In this document: positions 18,361-27,441 of the stretch, piece after piece
Layout of the letters: the number at the start of each line of letters is the position of its first letter
Position numbering within the stretch: the first letter of the stretch is position 1
Source: CBDBKL01 sp965206675
Lineage (GTDB): Bacteria > Bdellovibrionota > Bdellovibrionia > Bdellovibrionales > JAKFYE01
Assembly (NCBI GenBank): GCA_965206675.1
Contig: CBDBKL010000005.1
Span: forward strand, 186,001-250,000
Length of the DNA stretch: 64,000 nt
Direction: 5' to 3'
The notes under the pieces: model-generated
What the model saw: only the letters and a program-made list of their open reading frames with translations
Databases searched by the model: none
What the model was told of the DNA's origin: nothing
Position numbers and translations under genes: made by a program

Positions 18361-19578
18361 GTGGTTGAGATTTTTTTGGGTGTTATTTTTTTTACAGGAA
18401 TAGTTCTTATTCTCGTTCTTGTTATTCTTTTTGCCAAATCTAAGTTGGTAACTTCAGGGCCTGTTCAGCTTGTGATTAATGACAAAAAAACAGTAGAAGT
18501 AGAAGCGGGCGGGAAACTTTTAGGGGCTTTGGCAGATCAAAAATTGTTTGTTTCTTCCGCCTGTGGGGGAGGGGGCACATGCGCTCAATGTAAGGTTCAT
18601 GTCTATGAAGGGGGAGGAGATATTCTTCCGACAGAAAAATCACTCATGACTCCAAGGGAAGTTCGTGAAGGTGTTCGTCTATCTTGTCAGGTTGCTGTTA
18701 AGCAAGACATGAAAATTGCCGTAGAAGATGAAGTTTTTGGTGTTAAACAATGGCACTGTAAAGTGAGATCCAATCACAATGTAGCAACCTTTATTAAAGA
18801 ACTGATTTTAGAGCTACCAGAAGGAGAGGATGTTAATTTTAGAGCAGGTGGTTACATACAGATAGAAGCCCCACCACATGTAGCGGATTATAAGAACTTT
18901 AAAATTGAAGAAGAATATAGAGATGTTTGGGATCAATTTAATGTTTGGGAATATAAATCTGTTGTGAATGAAAAAGTTATCAGAGCTTACTCGATGGCCA
19001 ATTATCCCGAGGAAAAAGGGATGATTATGCTGAATGTAAGAGTTGCCACCCCTCCACCAAATACAAAATTTCCCCCAGGTAAGATGTCGAGTTATATTTT
19101 CGATCTTAAGCCTGGAGATGATGTTATTATTTCCGGACCCTACGGAGAGTTTTATGCCCGAGATACGGATGCGGAAATGATCTTCGTCGGTGGAGGCGCA
19201 GGAATGGCCCCCATGAGGTCGCATATATTTGATCAATTCTCCAGATTAAGTACAAAAAGAAAAGTGTCCTTTTGGTATGGAGCTAGAAGTTTAAGAGAAG
19301 CTTTCTATATAGATCACTTTGATAAGATACAAAAAGAAAATGAAAACTTTAAATGGACACTGGCACTATCAGAGCCTCTGCCCGAAGATAAATGGAAAGG
19401 GCCAACCGGTTTTATCCATCAAGTTCTATACGACATGTACCTTAAAGATCATCCCGCCCCCGAAGATTGCGAATACTACATCTGTGGACCGCCAATGATG
19501 AATAACGCCGTCTTTGACCTACTCGATGATCTTGGGGTTGAGAAGGAGAATGTACTCTTTGATGACTTCGGCGGATAG
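18361..19578 (+). CDS. nqrF: Na+-translocating NADH:quinone reductase subunit F
   Basis: NqrF is the electron entry point: it oxidises NADH by FAD and a 2Fe-2S cluster. A single N-terminal membrane helix (about residues 3-26) anchors it. The ferredoxin domain follows, with ligands Cys68, Cys74, Cys77 and Cys109, and then a ferredoxin-reductase domain with RAYSMANYP (FAD) and GGGAGMAPMRSH (NAD). It begins with GTG after a GGGACG site. All known key residues are present. It is last in the operon and is followed at once by palindromic repeats. Confidence 0.95.
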   Translation: MVEIFLGVIFFTGIVLILVLVILFAKSKLVTSGPVQLVINDKKTVEVEAGGKLLGALADQKLFVSSACGGGGTCAQCKVHVYEGGGDILPTEKSLMTPREVREGVRLSCQVAVKQDMKIAVEDEVFGVKQWHCKVRSNHNVATFIKELILELPEGEDVNFRAGGYIQIEAPPHVADYKNFKIEEEYRDVWDQFNVWEYKSVVNEKVIRAYSMANYPEEKGMIMLNVRVATPPPNTKFPPGKMSSYIFDLKPGDDVIISGPYGEFYARDTDAEMIFVGGGAGMAPMRSHIFDQFSRLSTKRKVSFWYGARSLREAFYIDHFDKIQKENENFKWTLALSEPLPEDKWKGPTGFIHQVLYDMYLKDHPAPEDCEYYICGPPMMNNAVFDLLDDLGVEKENVLFDDFGG

Positions 19579-19915
19579 CGGACTGTTGAAAAGATATCAT
19601 CTACTTTGTTTAGGACTGTTGAAAAAGTACCATCTACTTCGTTGCAATCATTCAAATCTCATTCCGACGTAGGAAAAACTACGCCTTCATTCGATTTGAA
19701 CTTGAACGCCTCGTATCTGGAACTTTTTCAACAGTCCTTCTAATGCGAATCAAGAAAGTTCCATTGACTTTATTATAATCAATTAAAATCTCATTCCGAC
19801 GTAGGGAAAACTACGCCTCCGTTCGGTTTGAGCTTGAACGCCTCGTATCTAACGCTTTTTCAACAGTCCTTCTAATGCGAATCAAGAAAGTGTCATTTAC
19901 TTCGTCACAATATGT
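19579..19915. repeat. Family A palindromic repeats, tandem cluster
   Basis: One full copy runs 19612-19738, bounded by inverted ends AGGACTGTTGAAAAAGT and ACTTTTTCAACAGTCCT. It is preceded by a truncated head directly after the nqrF stop (19579-19611) and followed by a second, left-truncated copy ending at 19870 and the start of a third. The full element is an imperfect palindrome over its whole length, with a central CGTAG/CTACG stem. The gene on the far side reads towards it, so the cluster lies between converging genes. Confidence 0.85.
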
Positions 19916-19966
19916 CGCTTTGGTTTGTATCTAGTTTTTATATAACTTTCTTTTTTGTATTATGTT

Positions 19967-20092
19967 GAGAACTTTTCTCAGCAGAGTTCAAAAGCTCAGA
20001 CAATTCTGAGGGCCGCAATTCGTCTCTCCCTTCGGGAGATACGCCCTGCGCCTCAGAAAACTCGTTTTGAACCCTACTGAGAAAAGTTCTCT
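19967..20092. repeat. Family B palindromic repeat, copy 1
   Basis: This is an imperfect long hairpin of about 126 bases. The outer arms GAGAACTTTTCTCAG and CTGAGAAAAGTTCTC enclose inner pairing arms and an apical TCTCCCTTCGGGAGA stem-loop. Close relatives are at 41123 and 55246, and a more distant one at 49402. It lies in the converging region between nqrF and the lipoprotein gene, so a bidirectional terminator role is plausible. Confidence 0.85.
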
Positions 20093-20248
20093 AACTAATA
20101 TCCTAAAATAATAAATTCTCCTCTCCTCACGATACGTGCCCTACGCTTCGGAAAGGAAAATAAACCCTTTCTTCAAAATAAACTTTGAAAAATCTAAAAC
20201 ATTCTTATACATATTTTCTCTATTATAAACTTATTTTTATTTGGTGTT

Positions 20249-20434
20249 TTGTGTATTCCTTTTGATTTAAATAATGAATCTATTAGAAAAGAATATATAA
20301 AAAATCATAAAAATTGGTTTCTGAACCGTCATGAAAATGAAGTTAGCGATTTTGAAAAATCTGTTGAAACCCTTTATCAAGAGACGTCTCAAGAATCCAA
20401 GCAGATGACATTGGATTCATATAATAAAAGTTAA
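20249..20434 (+). CDS. Doubtful small ORF or gene remnant
   Basis: A 61-residue frame starting with TTG, mostly charged and helical. It has no clear ribosome site and lies in a repeat-rich spacer. It may be a remnant of a larger gene; the frame gives no recognisable family. A partial family B-like stretch follows at about 20461-20530. Confidence 0.2.
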   Translation: MCIPFDLNNESIRKEYIKNHKNWFLNRHENEVSDFEKSVETLYQETSQESKQMTLDSYNKS

Positions 20435-20594
20435 TCAAACGTGTGTAATTTTTTACATTTAATTGGGAGCTTTTCTTGAGGGCTTTCAAGACATGAGGTG
20501 TAGGGCGTACCCTCGAAGAGGGGATGAACTGCATATATAAAAAAGATGGGATGTACTCCCATCTTTTTAGACTTAGATTCTTTATTCCTAATTT

Positions 20595-21734
20595 TTACTG
20601 TGAGGATGGTGGTTTACATGCCACTAGAGAAAGTAGGTATTCATAGGGACCCATATATCCAATATAGCTTATTGCTTCATTCTCATTAGGTAGTAAGAAC
20701 ATTATTCCCTCATCAGCACTATAACATATTACCGACTTTAAACCAACAAAACGTGTTTTGAAAGTGTTTTGACTTCTTTCTAAATGTCTAAGCATATCGT
20801 GGTGTAAACTAGTGTCTTGAATTGTCGCTACATTATCAAAGCATTCTTCAAACTCAGAATCACGCCCATCAATAAAAACTTGGTTAATCTTTTGGTTCGA
20901 AAAGTGAAAGGAGTGTCGAATATTACTTTCAAATGAAAACTCGTTATTAATACTTTTAGAGTAAATTGATGTATCAGTAGTGCAAGTGTAGGAAGGATTG
21001 GTCGCTGGGGCAGAGGACAGACTAGTTGTCGGAGCATGAGATGGCAAATGTGGTGAAGGCGTTTCTTCTATTCCTAATTCTTCTCTGTCTTTTTCAAGAT
21101 CTTGCTTTAGATGATTTGTTAGAGCTTCAGCCTCTTCTACAGTTAAAGGAATAAATTGTTTAACTAATGCATTAATAGCGGCTTCTGAAGCGACATAGCC
21201 TGCGGCTAAAATTCCTGTTCGCAAAATGGCTCTAGGCACTCTACTAAAGAAGTTTCTGTTTACTACTGCAAGTGATCCTGAAGTTGTTCTTAAAACTTTC
21301 CGGTTGCTAAGGAACGGAAACGTATCTAATAGATGTGGTCTAAGTTTTAAAGGTATAAGAACTGCCAAAGGAAGAGAGATCATCGCTGCCTTATTTTCCT
21401 TAGAAAGATTGTTTCCGGTAACTGAGGCAACAGCACCCTCTAAGGCATCCACACTATGCTTTGTAATTGTGTAGGACATGAGCCGTCTCATCCGGCTGTT
21501 CCAAACAGAGTTGCCAATTTCTTTTGTTTTTTGGATGCCTTCTTGAGCTTTCAATGCCTTTTCAACAGAGACAACGCTCTTTGATTTTTCTTTTAGTCTT
21601 TCATAGTTTTCTTTTGCTTCTTCTAGAAGTGCAGAGTTTTCAGGGTTTTTCTCCTGAGATGCCACATCTCTCTTAGAAGTACTCGTGCAACCTAAAAGAA
21701 TTGTACAGACTATTAAGACACTTATCAATTTCAT
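20595..21734 (-). CDS. Lipoprotein paralogue 1 of the CTSTxxRxVAS family
   Basis: The ATG at 21734 has AAGGAG seven bases upstream and encodes a lipoprotein signal with lipobox LLGC, followed by STSKRDVASQ. After a charged helical region comes a hydrophobic stretch (AAMISLPLAVLIPL), then a variable middle and a second hydrophobic stretch with GYVASEAAINAL, followed by an EEAEAL helix. These blocks recur in two further lipoproteins of this window. Unlike its paralogues it has an extra C-terminal 150 residues with Cys pairs. The function is unknown. A (CAAT)6 repeat lies 59 bases upstream, near where its promoter should be. Confidence 0.75.
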   Translation of the reverse strand: MKLISVLIVCTILLGCTSTSKRDVASQEKNPENSALLEEAKENYERLKEKSKSVVSVEKALKAQEGIQKTKEIGNSVWNSRMRRLMSYTITKHSVDALEGAVASVTGNNLSKENKAAMISLPLAVLIPLKLRPHLLDTFPFLSNRKVLRTTSGSLAVVNRNFFSRVPRAILRTGILAAGYVASEAAINALVKQFIPLTVEEAEALTNHLKQDLEKDREELGIEETPSPHLPSHAPTTSLSSAPATNPSYTCTTDTSIYSKSINNEFSFESNIRHSFHFSNQKINQVFIDGRDSEFEECFDNVATIQDTSLHHDMLRHLERSQNTFKTRFVGLKSVICYSADEGIMFLLPNENEAISYIGYMGPYEYLLSLVACKPPSSQ

Positions 21735-21793
21735 GGTTGACTCCTTGTTTTTTTGCTAAAATAAAGCTAGAGATGAATCTTTTTTTAAGGGTA

Positions 21794-21817
21794 CAATCAA
21801 TCAATCAATCAATCAAT
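21794..21817. repeat. Tetranucleotide repeat (CAAT)6 upstream of lipoprotein 1
   Basis: Six perfect CAAT units (ATTG on the coding strand of the lipoprotein gene). The tract is 59 bases upstream of its ATG, which places it in or beside the likely promoter. Such tracts change length by strand slippage in known contingency loci. Confidence 0.9.
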
Positions 21818-21963
21818 TCGTCTAAAATTTTTAGGTCTAAAGGCTTGTCTTATCTGTAGTATATATAGAATTTCAAAACCAATACAGATTATCATCTGTG
21901 TTATTATTTTCAAAAAAATGAAGGCTAAAATATCAATTGGTATTTAGAGCCTATTTCAGAACT

Positions 21964-22106
21964 ACCGACAAACGGCTGTGATTGTACTAAGCTTTGTCTT
22001 CAATTAAAAATGCCTTCAATGGAGCTCAAGCAGCCATTTTTTATTTTCATCCTCGCCGAATACAGTCTCTCTCGTTTTCATTGCAAAGGTGGCTTTGGGA
22101 TAGGCT
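21964..22106 (+). repeat. Family D intergenic element, copy 1
   Basis: A stretch of about 143 bases matches, in the opposite orientation, the spacer at 28471-28606. The longest shared blocks include GATTGTACT, GCTTTGTCTTCAA and TTTCATCCTC. Both copies lie in divergent spacers upstream of a lipoprotein paralogue. It could be a small RNA, a mobile repeat remnant or a regulatory element. Confidence 0.65.
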
Positions 22107-22212
22107 TTTATTATTTAAACCCAAAATTTTTTCTTGCAATACATCCCTATATAAATAATAAACTTTTAATATAAATTTATTTTCACATGGTGTTGCTTTG
22201 TCTTATTTGAAA

Positions 22213-23238
22213 ATGAAAAAAATATTTTCTATCTTACTCTTATCACTTCTTCTAGAAGGTTGTAGCCAATATAAAAAACATACCCTTTCCGGAACATCTA
22301 TGGGTATGCAGTATAACGTAATACTCTATGCTCATAAGAATAATAAAGAAATTGTTTTTCAAAATCTGATCGAGGAAACTTTTCATAGATTAGGACAAAT
22401 ACTCTCCCATTTTATTCCAAATTCAGAAGTTTCAAAGATTAATAAATTACAATCCGGTGTAAGACTTAAAGTCTCTGAAGATTTAATGAAAGTCTTAGAG
22501 CGATCCGAAGAAATATCAAAAATGACAAATGGACAGTTCGATATCACAGTAGGAGCACTCGTTGAACTCTGGGGGTTTGGCACTAAAGGTTTTCCAAAAA
22601 CATTACCACCTTCAAAAGATATAGAGAGCTTTTTAAAAGCCGTAGGGTATAGAAAGCTTGTGTTGCATAAAGAAACTAAAGAAATTGAAAAGAAAGTATC
22701 AAATCTTCAAATAAATATTTCCGCCATAGGAAAAGGCTATATGATTGACGTCCTCGGAGAAAACTTGGAAAAAGCAGGCGTAAAAAGTTACCTTATTGAA
22801 ATGGGTGGTGAAATCAGAGCAAAAAAATCTTCTTTGGATAAGTCACATTGGCGAGTGGGGGTAGAAGTTCCTACTCAAAGTACCCAACGCAACATCTTTG
22901 AATTAATCCCCCTATATAATGGAGCTATAGCGACAAGTGGGTCTTATAGAAATTACTACATCAAAGAGGGAAATGTTTACTCTCATACAATAGATACAAA
23001 AACAGGTCATCCTGTAAAAGAAGGGCCTGTTTCTGTAACTGTTATAGACAATGAATGCTGGAAGGCGGATGCACTAGCGACAGCTCTTATGTCCATGTCT
23101 CTAAAAAAAGCTCAGAAATGGGCGGATGCACACAGTGTGGCAGCATTGATTGTACAGGCTAAACCAAATGGAAAATTGACCTCCTATAAAACAAAGGCTT
23201 TTAAAGCAAGAGTGCCAGAAGAAACTTCTTTCCTATAA
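22213..23238 (+). CDS. apbE: FAD:protein FMN transferase ApbE (lipoprotein)
   Basis: ApbE attaches FMN covalently to threonine in the (S/T)GAT motifs of NqrB and NqrC, both of which are encoded in this window. The ATG at 22213 starts a lipoprotein signal with lipobox LLEGC; a TTG at 22198 in the same frame is a possible alternative. Family features: a GTSMGMQY block near the N-terminus, GKGYMIDVL, the Gly-rich EMGGEIRA segment, and a SHTIDTKTGHPV motif. It precedes nqrM by 24 bases, so the two are probably one maturation operon. The enzyme acts at the periplasmic face. Confidence 0.93.
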   Translation: MKKIFSILLLSLLLEGCSQYKKHTLSGTSMGMQYNVILYAHKNNKEIVFQNLIEETFHRLGQILSHFIPNSEVSKINKLQSGVRLKVSEDLMKVLERSEEISKMTNGQFDITVGALVELWGFGTKGFPKTLPPSKDIESFLKAVGYRKLVLHKETKEIEKKVSNLQINISAIGKGYMIDVLGENLEKAGVKSYLIEMGGEIRAKKSSLDKSHWRVGVEVPTQSTQRNIFELIPLYNGAIATSGSYRNYYIKEGNVYSHTIDTKTGHPVKEGPVSVTVIDNECWKADALATALMSMSLKKAQKWADAHSVAALIVQAKPNGKLTSYKTKAFKARVPEETSFL

Positions 23239-23262
23239 GTGGAAAAATGAGATAATAGAAAT

Positions 23263-23454
23263 ATGATGATTTACTTTATAGTCTTTTTAACTTTTGCTCT
23301 CGTTATTCTTCTAATGTCTGTGGGAGTGATTTTCTCTGGAAAATGTATAAAAGGAAGTTGTGGGGGAATAAATGTTCAGACCGGAGAGAAAAGTAAAGAT
23401 GGCAAGTGCGGTCTATGTGGAGCCACTTTCGAAGAGAAGCTTGATAGGTCCTGA
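23263..23454 (+). CDS. nqrM: NQR maturation factor NqrM
   Basis: This 63-residue protein has one N-terminal membrane helix, then a four-cysteine C-terminal part (CIKGSCGG and CGLCGA). That is the layout of NqrM (formerly DUF539), which is needed to insert iron into the NqrDE pair. It begins with an ATG pair 24 bases after the apbE stop. Its size and pairing with apbE make the call firm. Confidence 0.92.
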   Translation: MMIYFIVFLTFALVILLMSVGVIFSGKCIKGSCGGINVQTGEKSKDGKCGLCGATFEEKLDRS

Positions 23455-23614
23455 ACCCAACTATTCTCCAAATTCGAGAGAGAAAGGCGCTCTCTTGTAA
23501 AACAAAATGTGTAAATATCATTTTAAGGCTGGTTTTAATTTTGAATAAATTTTCATATGAATATAAATCATTTTTAAACTAGACAACCTCGGTTTAAAGA
23601 GGCACAAGATAGTT

Positions 23615-24502
23615 GTGTTACGGAATTTTATTGCTCTCATTCTTTTAGGCTTACTCCTTTGCCAATGCCGATCATTGCAAAAAGAGCCAGATCCCATAGA
23701 AGAACAGTCCTCTATAGAAGAGTATCAGGAAGCTACCCTTCTGCCCCCCACTCCAGAAGAGCTGCAAAGACAGTGCTTCCGTCAATTGACGTCTCTTCCC
23801 GGAGATTATGAGAGTAAAAGTAAACTCTGTGAACACGTCAACTCAGTGTGCTTGAGTGAAAATAATGCTCTTATTTTTCACTACGACAAGAAAGGGGTAA
23901 GCCCAAAGAAAACTCGTATTTTAGGCCTAGGTGTCATTCACGGAGATGAGCCCGAAGGAGGAGCAGTTATGAGGCTTTGGATGGAAAGACTTTCTCGTAT
24001 AGAACCTCGTAATACATGGAGAATTCTTCCCATTGTTAATCCTGATGGACTACAGGAACAAACAAGAACTAATGCGCAGGGAGTGGATATTAATAGAAAT
24101 TTTCCCACAAAAGATTGGCAGGATAAAGCACACAACTATTGGAAAACAAAAGGTCGATCACACCCTAGAAGATATCCGGGCCCTTCACCAGGAAGTGAAC
24201 GGGAAACACAATGTGTTGTTGAACATATTAAGGATTTTAAACCCGATCTGATTGTCGCTCTTCACACACCCTACGGCGTGCTGGATTTTGATGGTCCACG
24301 TTTAAAATTTCCAAAATATAAACACCTACCATGGATACGGTTAGGAAACTTTCCGGGAAGCCTTGGACGTTATATGTGGAAAGATAGAAAAATTCCCGTT
24401 TTAACAATTGAACTCAAAGCAAATGAATCTTTAGAAAACTTAGAAAAGTTTGACCAACTTCAGGATATTACCGGCCTTGTTTCTATTCTTATTGATCGCT
24501 AA
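23615..24502 (+). CDS. M14-family metallopeptidase, murein peptide amidase-like lipoprotein
   Basis: The frame begins with a non-ATG start before MLRNFIALILLGLLLCQC, an apparent lipoprotein signal, so the enzyme would act at the outer membrane. M14 zinc peptidase motifs follow: HGDEPEGG (His and Glu ligands), NPDGL, GVDINRNFP (substrate-binding Asn-Arg) and LHTPYG (third ligand His), and a late TIELKANES segment with the expected catalytic Glu. The MpaA-like group cleaves the gamma-D-Glu to meso-diaminopimelate bond of murein peptides. Substrate is inferred; a family A repeat lies directly after the stop. Confidence 0.85.
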   Translation: MLRNFIALILLGLLLCQCRSLQKEPDPIEEQSSIEEYQEATLLPPTPEELQRQCFRQLTSLPGDYESKSKLCEHVNSVCLSENNALIFHYDKKGVSPKKTRILGLGVIHGDEPEGGAVMRLWMERLSRIEPRNTWRILPIVNPDGLQEQTRTNAQGVDINRNFPTKDWQDKAHNYWKTKGRSHPRRYPGPSPGSERETQCVVEHIKDFKPDLIVALHTPYGVLDFDGPRLKFPKYKHLPWIRLGNFPGSLGRYMWKDRKIPVLTIELKANESLENLEKFDQLQDITGLVSILIDR

Positions 24503-24508
24503 TCGTTT

Positions 24509-24635
24509 AGGACTGTTGAAAAAGTACCATCTACTTCGTTGCAATCATTCAAATCTCATTCCGACGTAGGAAAAACTACGCCTTCATTCGATTTGAACTT
24601 GAACGCCTCGTATCTGGCACTTTTTCAACAGTCCT
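24509..24635. repeat. Family A palindromic repeat, convergent junction
   Basis: A full 127-base copy with both inverted ends, nearly identical to the copy at 19612-19738. It starts six bases after the stop of the M14 peptidase gene and lies between that gene and the converging TolC-family gene. A fragment resembling family B (TTTTTTACGTTTC onwards) follows at about 24659. Confidence 0.9.
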
Positions 24636-24698
24636 CTTAGTTCTTTATGCGACTTTCTTTTTTACGTTTCATTGGGAACTTCGAATGCTCAAGCAGGA

Positions 24699-25991
24699 TT
24701 ATTTTTTTGTATAAATATCTTCTAAATTTTCTCCCAGAGACTTTCTGAATTTTAATATTGAGAGCTGAAGACTCAACTTAGATTGTAAAAGAGAGAGTTC
24801 TGCCTGTTCCCAACCTTTTTGAATTTGAATCACTTCAGAAATGGAAATTGTTCCTCGTCTATAACTTCTTAAAGAAAGATTTCTGGATTTCTTAGCCGAC
24901 TTGGCCCAAGCCTGATTATGCTTATAAGATTTGCGAAATCCCTTAATATTTTTCAAGGCCAAAGCAACGTTATTTATAAGACGATCTCTTTGGCTTTGAA
25001 AAGAGTATTTGGCGGCATAAATATTTTGAGTTTCCTTTTTGTATTTTTGGAGCAGTCCAAAAGAAAGTGGAATGGATAATTGAAGAGTCATTGAAGTGTA
25101 TTTTTGTGCATCTTTTATGGATGGAGCTTGATAGCCCAGAGAGCCAACAACATCTATCTTGGGAAGATCTTGAGATAAGTTGAGCCACTTTTCTTCATGA
25201 GCCATTTCTTTGAGAACTGTAGCAATACGAAGTTCAGGTTGGCTCGTTTTAGCTTTCTCTACACTTTCTTTTTCATTGTGCTTTTCGAATGACAGGTAAG
25301 CATGGGAAGGGAGTTTGATTATGCTATTTTTATCGCTGTCCTTTTCATTAGAATTACGACTTCGCCCTAATGAGGTCATAAGGGATTTGTAAGATTCTTG
25401 ATAATGTCTTCGATTTTCATCTATACGGGAAGCATAGGAGAGGAGGTTTGCTTGAGATTGGTGGTACTCAAAATCTCGAGCTGCACCTGAACGTCTTCTC
25501 GTCTTCGTAAGTTGAAAAAAACGACGCTGATAGGATTGAGAGTTTAATAAAATTTTATGCTGACTTTCCAGATTATCTATTAAAAACACTCTGGTAATAA
25601 ATTCTTCAAGAAGATCTTGTTTTGTTTTTAAATATTCCAATTCTTTAAGTTTTTTGTTGAGCCTTTTAACACTATAACCTCTCCAAAGAGCCCCCCCGTG
25701 GAAAAGATTTTGTTTAAGATCAACGCGGGCTTGATATAATTTGGAAGATCCTTCAATAGAACCGGCAGGGTGTTGCAGTGTTTGATAAGAGCCGTTGAGG
25801 CTTAAACTTGGAAAGAATTTTGTAACTGCTTCTTTGAATTCATGGTGAGCTGATAAGGATTGAGCCTTTGCGGACTTGAGGGCAGGGCTGTACGACATAT
25901 ATTCTTTTATAATTTCGTTCAGAGTTAATTCTTTGCTGAAACCCTGAGTAGAGAAGAGAATAACTGTAAGAAGGATTCCCGTTTTTTTCAT
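24699..25991 (-). CDS. TolC-family outer-membrane efflux protein
   Basis: The 430-residue protein has a signal peptide of about 18 residues (to GFS) followed by the typical two-fold repeat of helix-strand-helix units: SPALKSAKAQSLSAHHEF near the start and SQPELRIATVLKEMAHEEKW about half way. This is the outer-membrane channel of tripartite exporters or type I secretion systems. No inner-membrane pump or periplasmic adaptor gene lies near, so its partner is unknown. The gene is monocistronic, between a repeat and a lipoprotein cluster. Confidence 0.85.
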   Translation of the reverse strand: MKKTGILLTVILFSTQGFSKELTLNEIIKEYMSYSPALKSAKAQSLSAHHEFKEAVTKFFPSLSLNGSYQTLQHPAGSIEGSSKLYQARVDLKQNLFHGGALWRGYSVKRLNKKLKELEYLKTKQDLLEEFITRVFLIDNLESQHKILLNSQSYQRRFFQLTKTRRRSGAARDFEYHQSQANLLSYASRIDENRRHYQESYKSLMTSLGRSRNSNEKDSDKNSIIKLPSHAYLSFEKHNEKESVEKAKTSQPELRIATVLKEMAHEEKWLNLSQDLPKIDVVGSLGYQAPSIKDAQKYTSMTLQLSIPLSFGLLQKYKKETQNIYAAKYSFQSQRDRLINNVALALKNIKGFRKSYKHNQAWAKSAKKSRNLSLRSYRRGTISISEVIQIQKGWEQAELSLLQSKLSLQLSILKFRKSLGENLEDIYTKK

Positions 25992-26066
25992 ATATCGACT
26001 ATTAATTTACCTCTGCTTCTATATCTAGACTTTGCCTCATCTGTTGGTGCCATCATCTACCGTTGG

Positions 26067-27101
26067 TTATTTATCTAGATCTTGACTCATCATTTGTTCT
26101 TGTTCTTTTGCAGCATTTAAGAAACCTTCGGCTTCATCTCTAGACATGAGAACATGTTCTGTCAATAGATGGTTTATAGCGCGCTCTGAAACTACAAAAC
26201 CGGCTAGAATAAGTCCGTTGCGTGTGAAACCTCTCCATCTTAGACGACTGGATTGCTTTCTGATAGTTTCAGTTTTCACTTCAAAGAATCTCTCTACGGG
26301 TTCTTGTGCTACAGGTTCTCCTAAGATCAAATTTGGTGTGGCCTTTTTTGTACTTTTAAATCTGTTGGCAGCTTCCTCGGCTGCTTTTGCACTTCTTTTA
26401 GCACCATATCTAGGTTGTACGTATGTTTTTTTCGCACTTTTCACTGGAGTATCTGTTTTGGCTATCGGTTCCGCAGGAAATTCCGGTGGCGGAGATGGCG
26501 GCGTAGCTGTAGCCGCTTTTTTTGCCGCCTTTGCAGCTTCATCGTTTGCTGCTGTTAAATCGGCCTCAAATACTTTGTATTTTCCTTCCCTTGAATTTCT
26601 TTGTATTACAGTTCCTTTTCTTGATGTTTCGTTGACATCGATAAAGCCCTTTTCATCGATTCGTTTTCTATGCGCATGATCCATGTTAGTCGCCGGTACT
26701 TTGTCTATCTTTTGGTAGTTGCCAATGGGTGTTTTACTGATTACAAATTTATTAGCAAGTAAAACTGTAACAATTGCAGAGGGAATAGCAATCACAGCTG
26801 CTTTTTCGTCTCTAGAAATCTCTTGATTTTTATCAAGCGCAGCACTTACTCCATCTGCAGCATCTAAGGTATCTTCTAGAAAATTTATAGCCTCTGTTAA
26901 TACATGGTATGCTACAGCTTTGTCCATTCGCTCACTGGAGAAAGCAGATTTTGGTGCAGCTTTAATACCTTGTGCCCTTTGCTTCAATTGGTTGTAAGAT
27001 TCTTCTTCGGAAGCCACATTTCGTTCTGGAGTGCTTGTACAGCTCATAATGAATAGACCAATGACAAATGCAAGACAGGTTTTTATTAAAATACATCTCA
27101 T
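26067..27101 (-). CDS. Lipoprotein paralogue 2 of the CTSTxxRxVAS family
   Basis: The ATG at 27101 has an AAGGGA site and encodes a lipoprotein signal with lipobox IMSC, then STPERNVAS. It shares with its two paralogues an N-terminal coiled region, a central hydrophobic stretch (AVIAIPSAIVTVLLA) and a C-terminal NGLILAGFVVSERAINHLL plus a RDEAEGFL helix. The middle 130 residues are its own: basic, with an Ala/Lys/Pro-rich stretch (KAAKKAATATPPSPPPE). The function is unknown. It lies 75 bases before the TolC-family gene on the same strand. Confidence 0.75.
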   Translation of the reverse strand: MRCILIKTCLAFVIGLFIMSCTSTPERNVASEEESYNQLKQRAQGIKAAPKSAFSSERMDKAVAYHVLTEAINFLEDTLDAADGVSAALDKNQEISRDEKAAVIAIPSAIVTVLLANKFVISKTPIGNYQKIDKVPATNMDHAHRKRIDEKGFIDVNETSRKGTVIQRNSREGKYKVFEADLTAANDEAAKAAKKAATATPPSPPPEFPAEPIAKTDTPVKSAKKTYVQPRYGAKRSAKAAEEAANRFKSTKKATPNLILGEPVAQEPVERFFEVKTETIRKQSSRLRWRGFTRNGLILAGFVVSERAINHLLTEHVLMSRDEAEGFLNAAKEQEQMMSQDLDK

Positions 27102-27160
27102 AAGTATTCCCTTAAATTCTTAAGAAAAGTAGATAAACTTCTTTGGGATAGAATAACAGA

Positions 27161-27188
27161 TCATTTGGTTTTTATAAAAACCAAATGA
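27161..27188. promoter_or_regulatory. Perfect 28-base palindrome upstream of lipoprotein 2
   Basis: Two perfectly complementary 14-base halves meet at TTTTTA/TAAAAA. It lies 60-87 bases upstream of the lipoprotein 2 ATG, a position suited to an operator or terminator-like hairpin. The centre is AT-rich. Confidence 0.6.
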
Positions 27189-27240
27189 AAGTAAAGTCTA
27201 GTCTAGAATGTGAAATGAGAAGAGTGACTAAAAATGAGAT

Positions 27241-27365
27241 TAGGGCATGTTCTCATTTCAGTCTTCTTAAGAATTATCTATCAATTTTTAGCCAGGTCAG
27301 GAATAGACTCTTACGATTTATGTGGCTAAACTTAAGGTCAATAGTCAAAATGAGGACATGTCCTA
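27241..27365. repeat. Family C inverted pair
   Basis: Two related blocks face each other: 27241-27271 and 27331-27365, the latter reading on the minus strand TAGGACATGTCCTCATTT and onwards. A third single copy lies at 57413-57446. The pair spans the spacer between two lipoprotein paralogues and could fold into a hairpin with a loop of about 60 bases. Confidence 0.55.
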
Positions 27366-27441
27366 GAAAATAGCAAACAAGACTTTATGAGAGCACTCTT
27401 CATTCTCGTTTTTATAAAAAAATTAGATCAATCAATGTTTT

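Larger units (their letters stand above)
21735..22212. other. Divergent intergenic region with SSR and family D element
   Basis: This 478-base spacer between the lipoprotein gene and apbE holds the (CAAT)6 tract and a copy of the family D repeat, both listed separately. On the minus strand the tract supplies repeated TTGATT hexamers, about 15-17 bases before TAAAAA- or TTCATC-like sequences. No gene is visible in the remainder. Confidence 0.5.

Noticed and set aside
19612..19738. Family A as an insertion sequence or MITE with target duplications
   Set aside because: Inverted ends are present, but I could not see consistent flanking target duplications and no transposase shares the ends; mobility remains unproven.
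26146..26679. 177-residue plus-strand frame
   Set aside because: It is antisense to lipoprotein paralogue 2, has no ribosome site and an odd composition.
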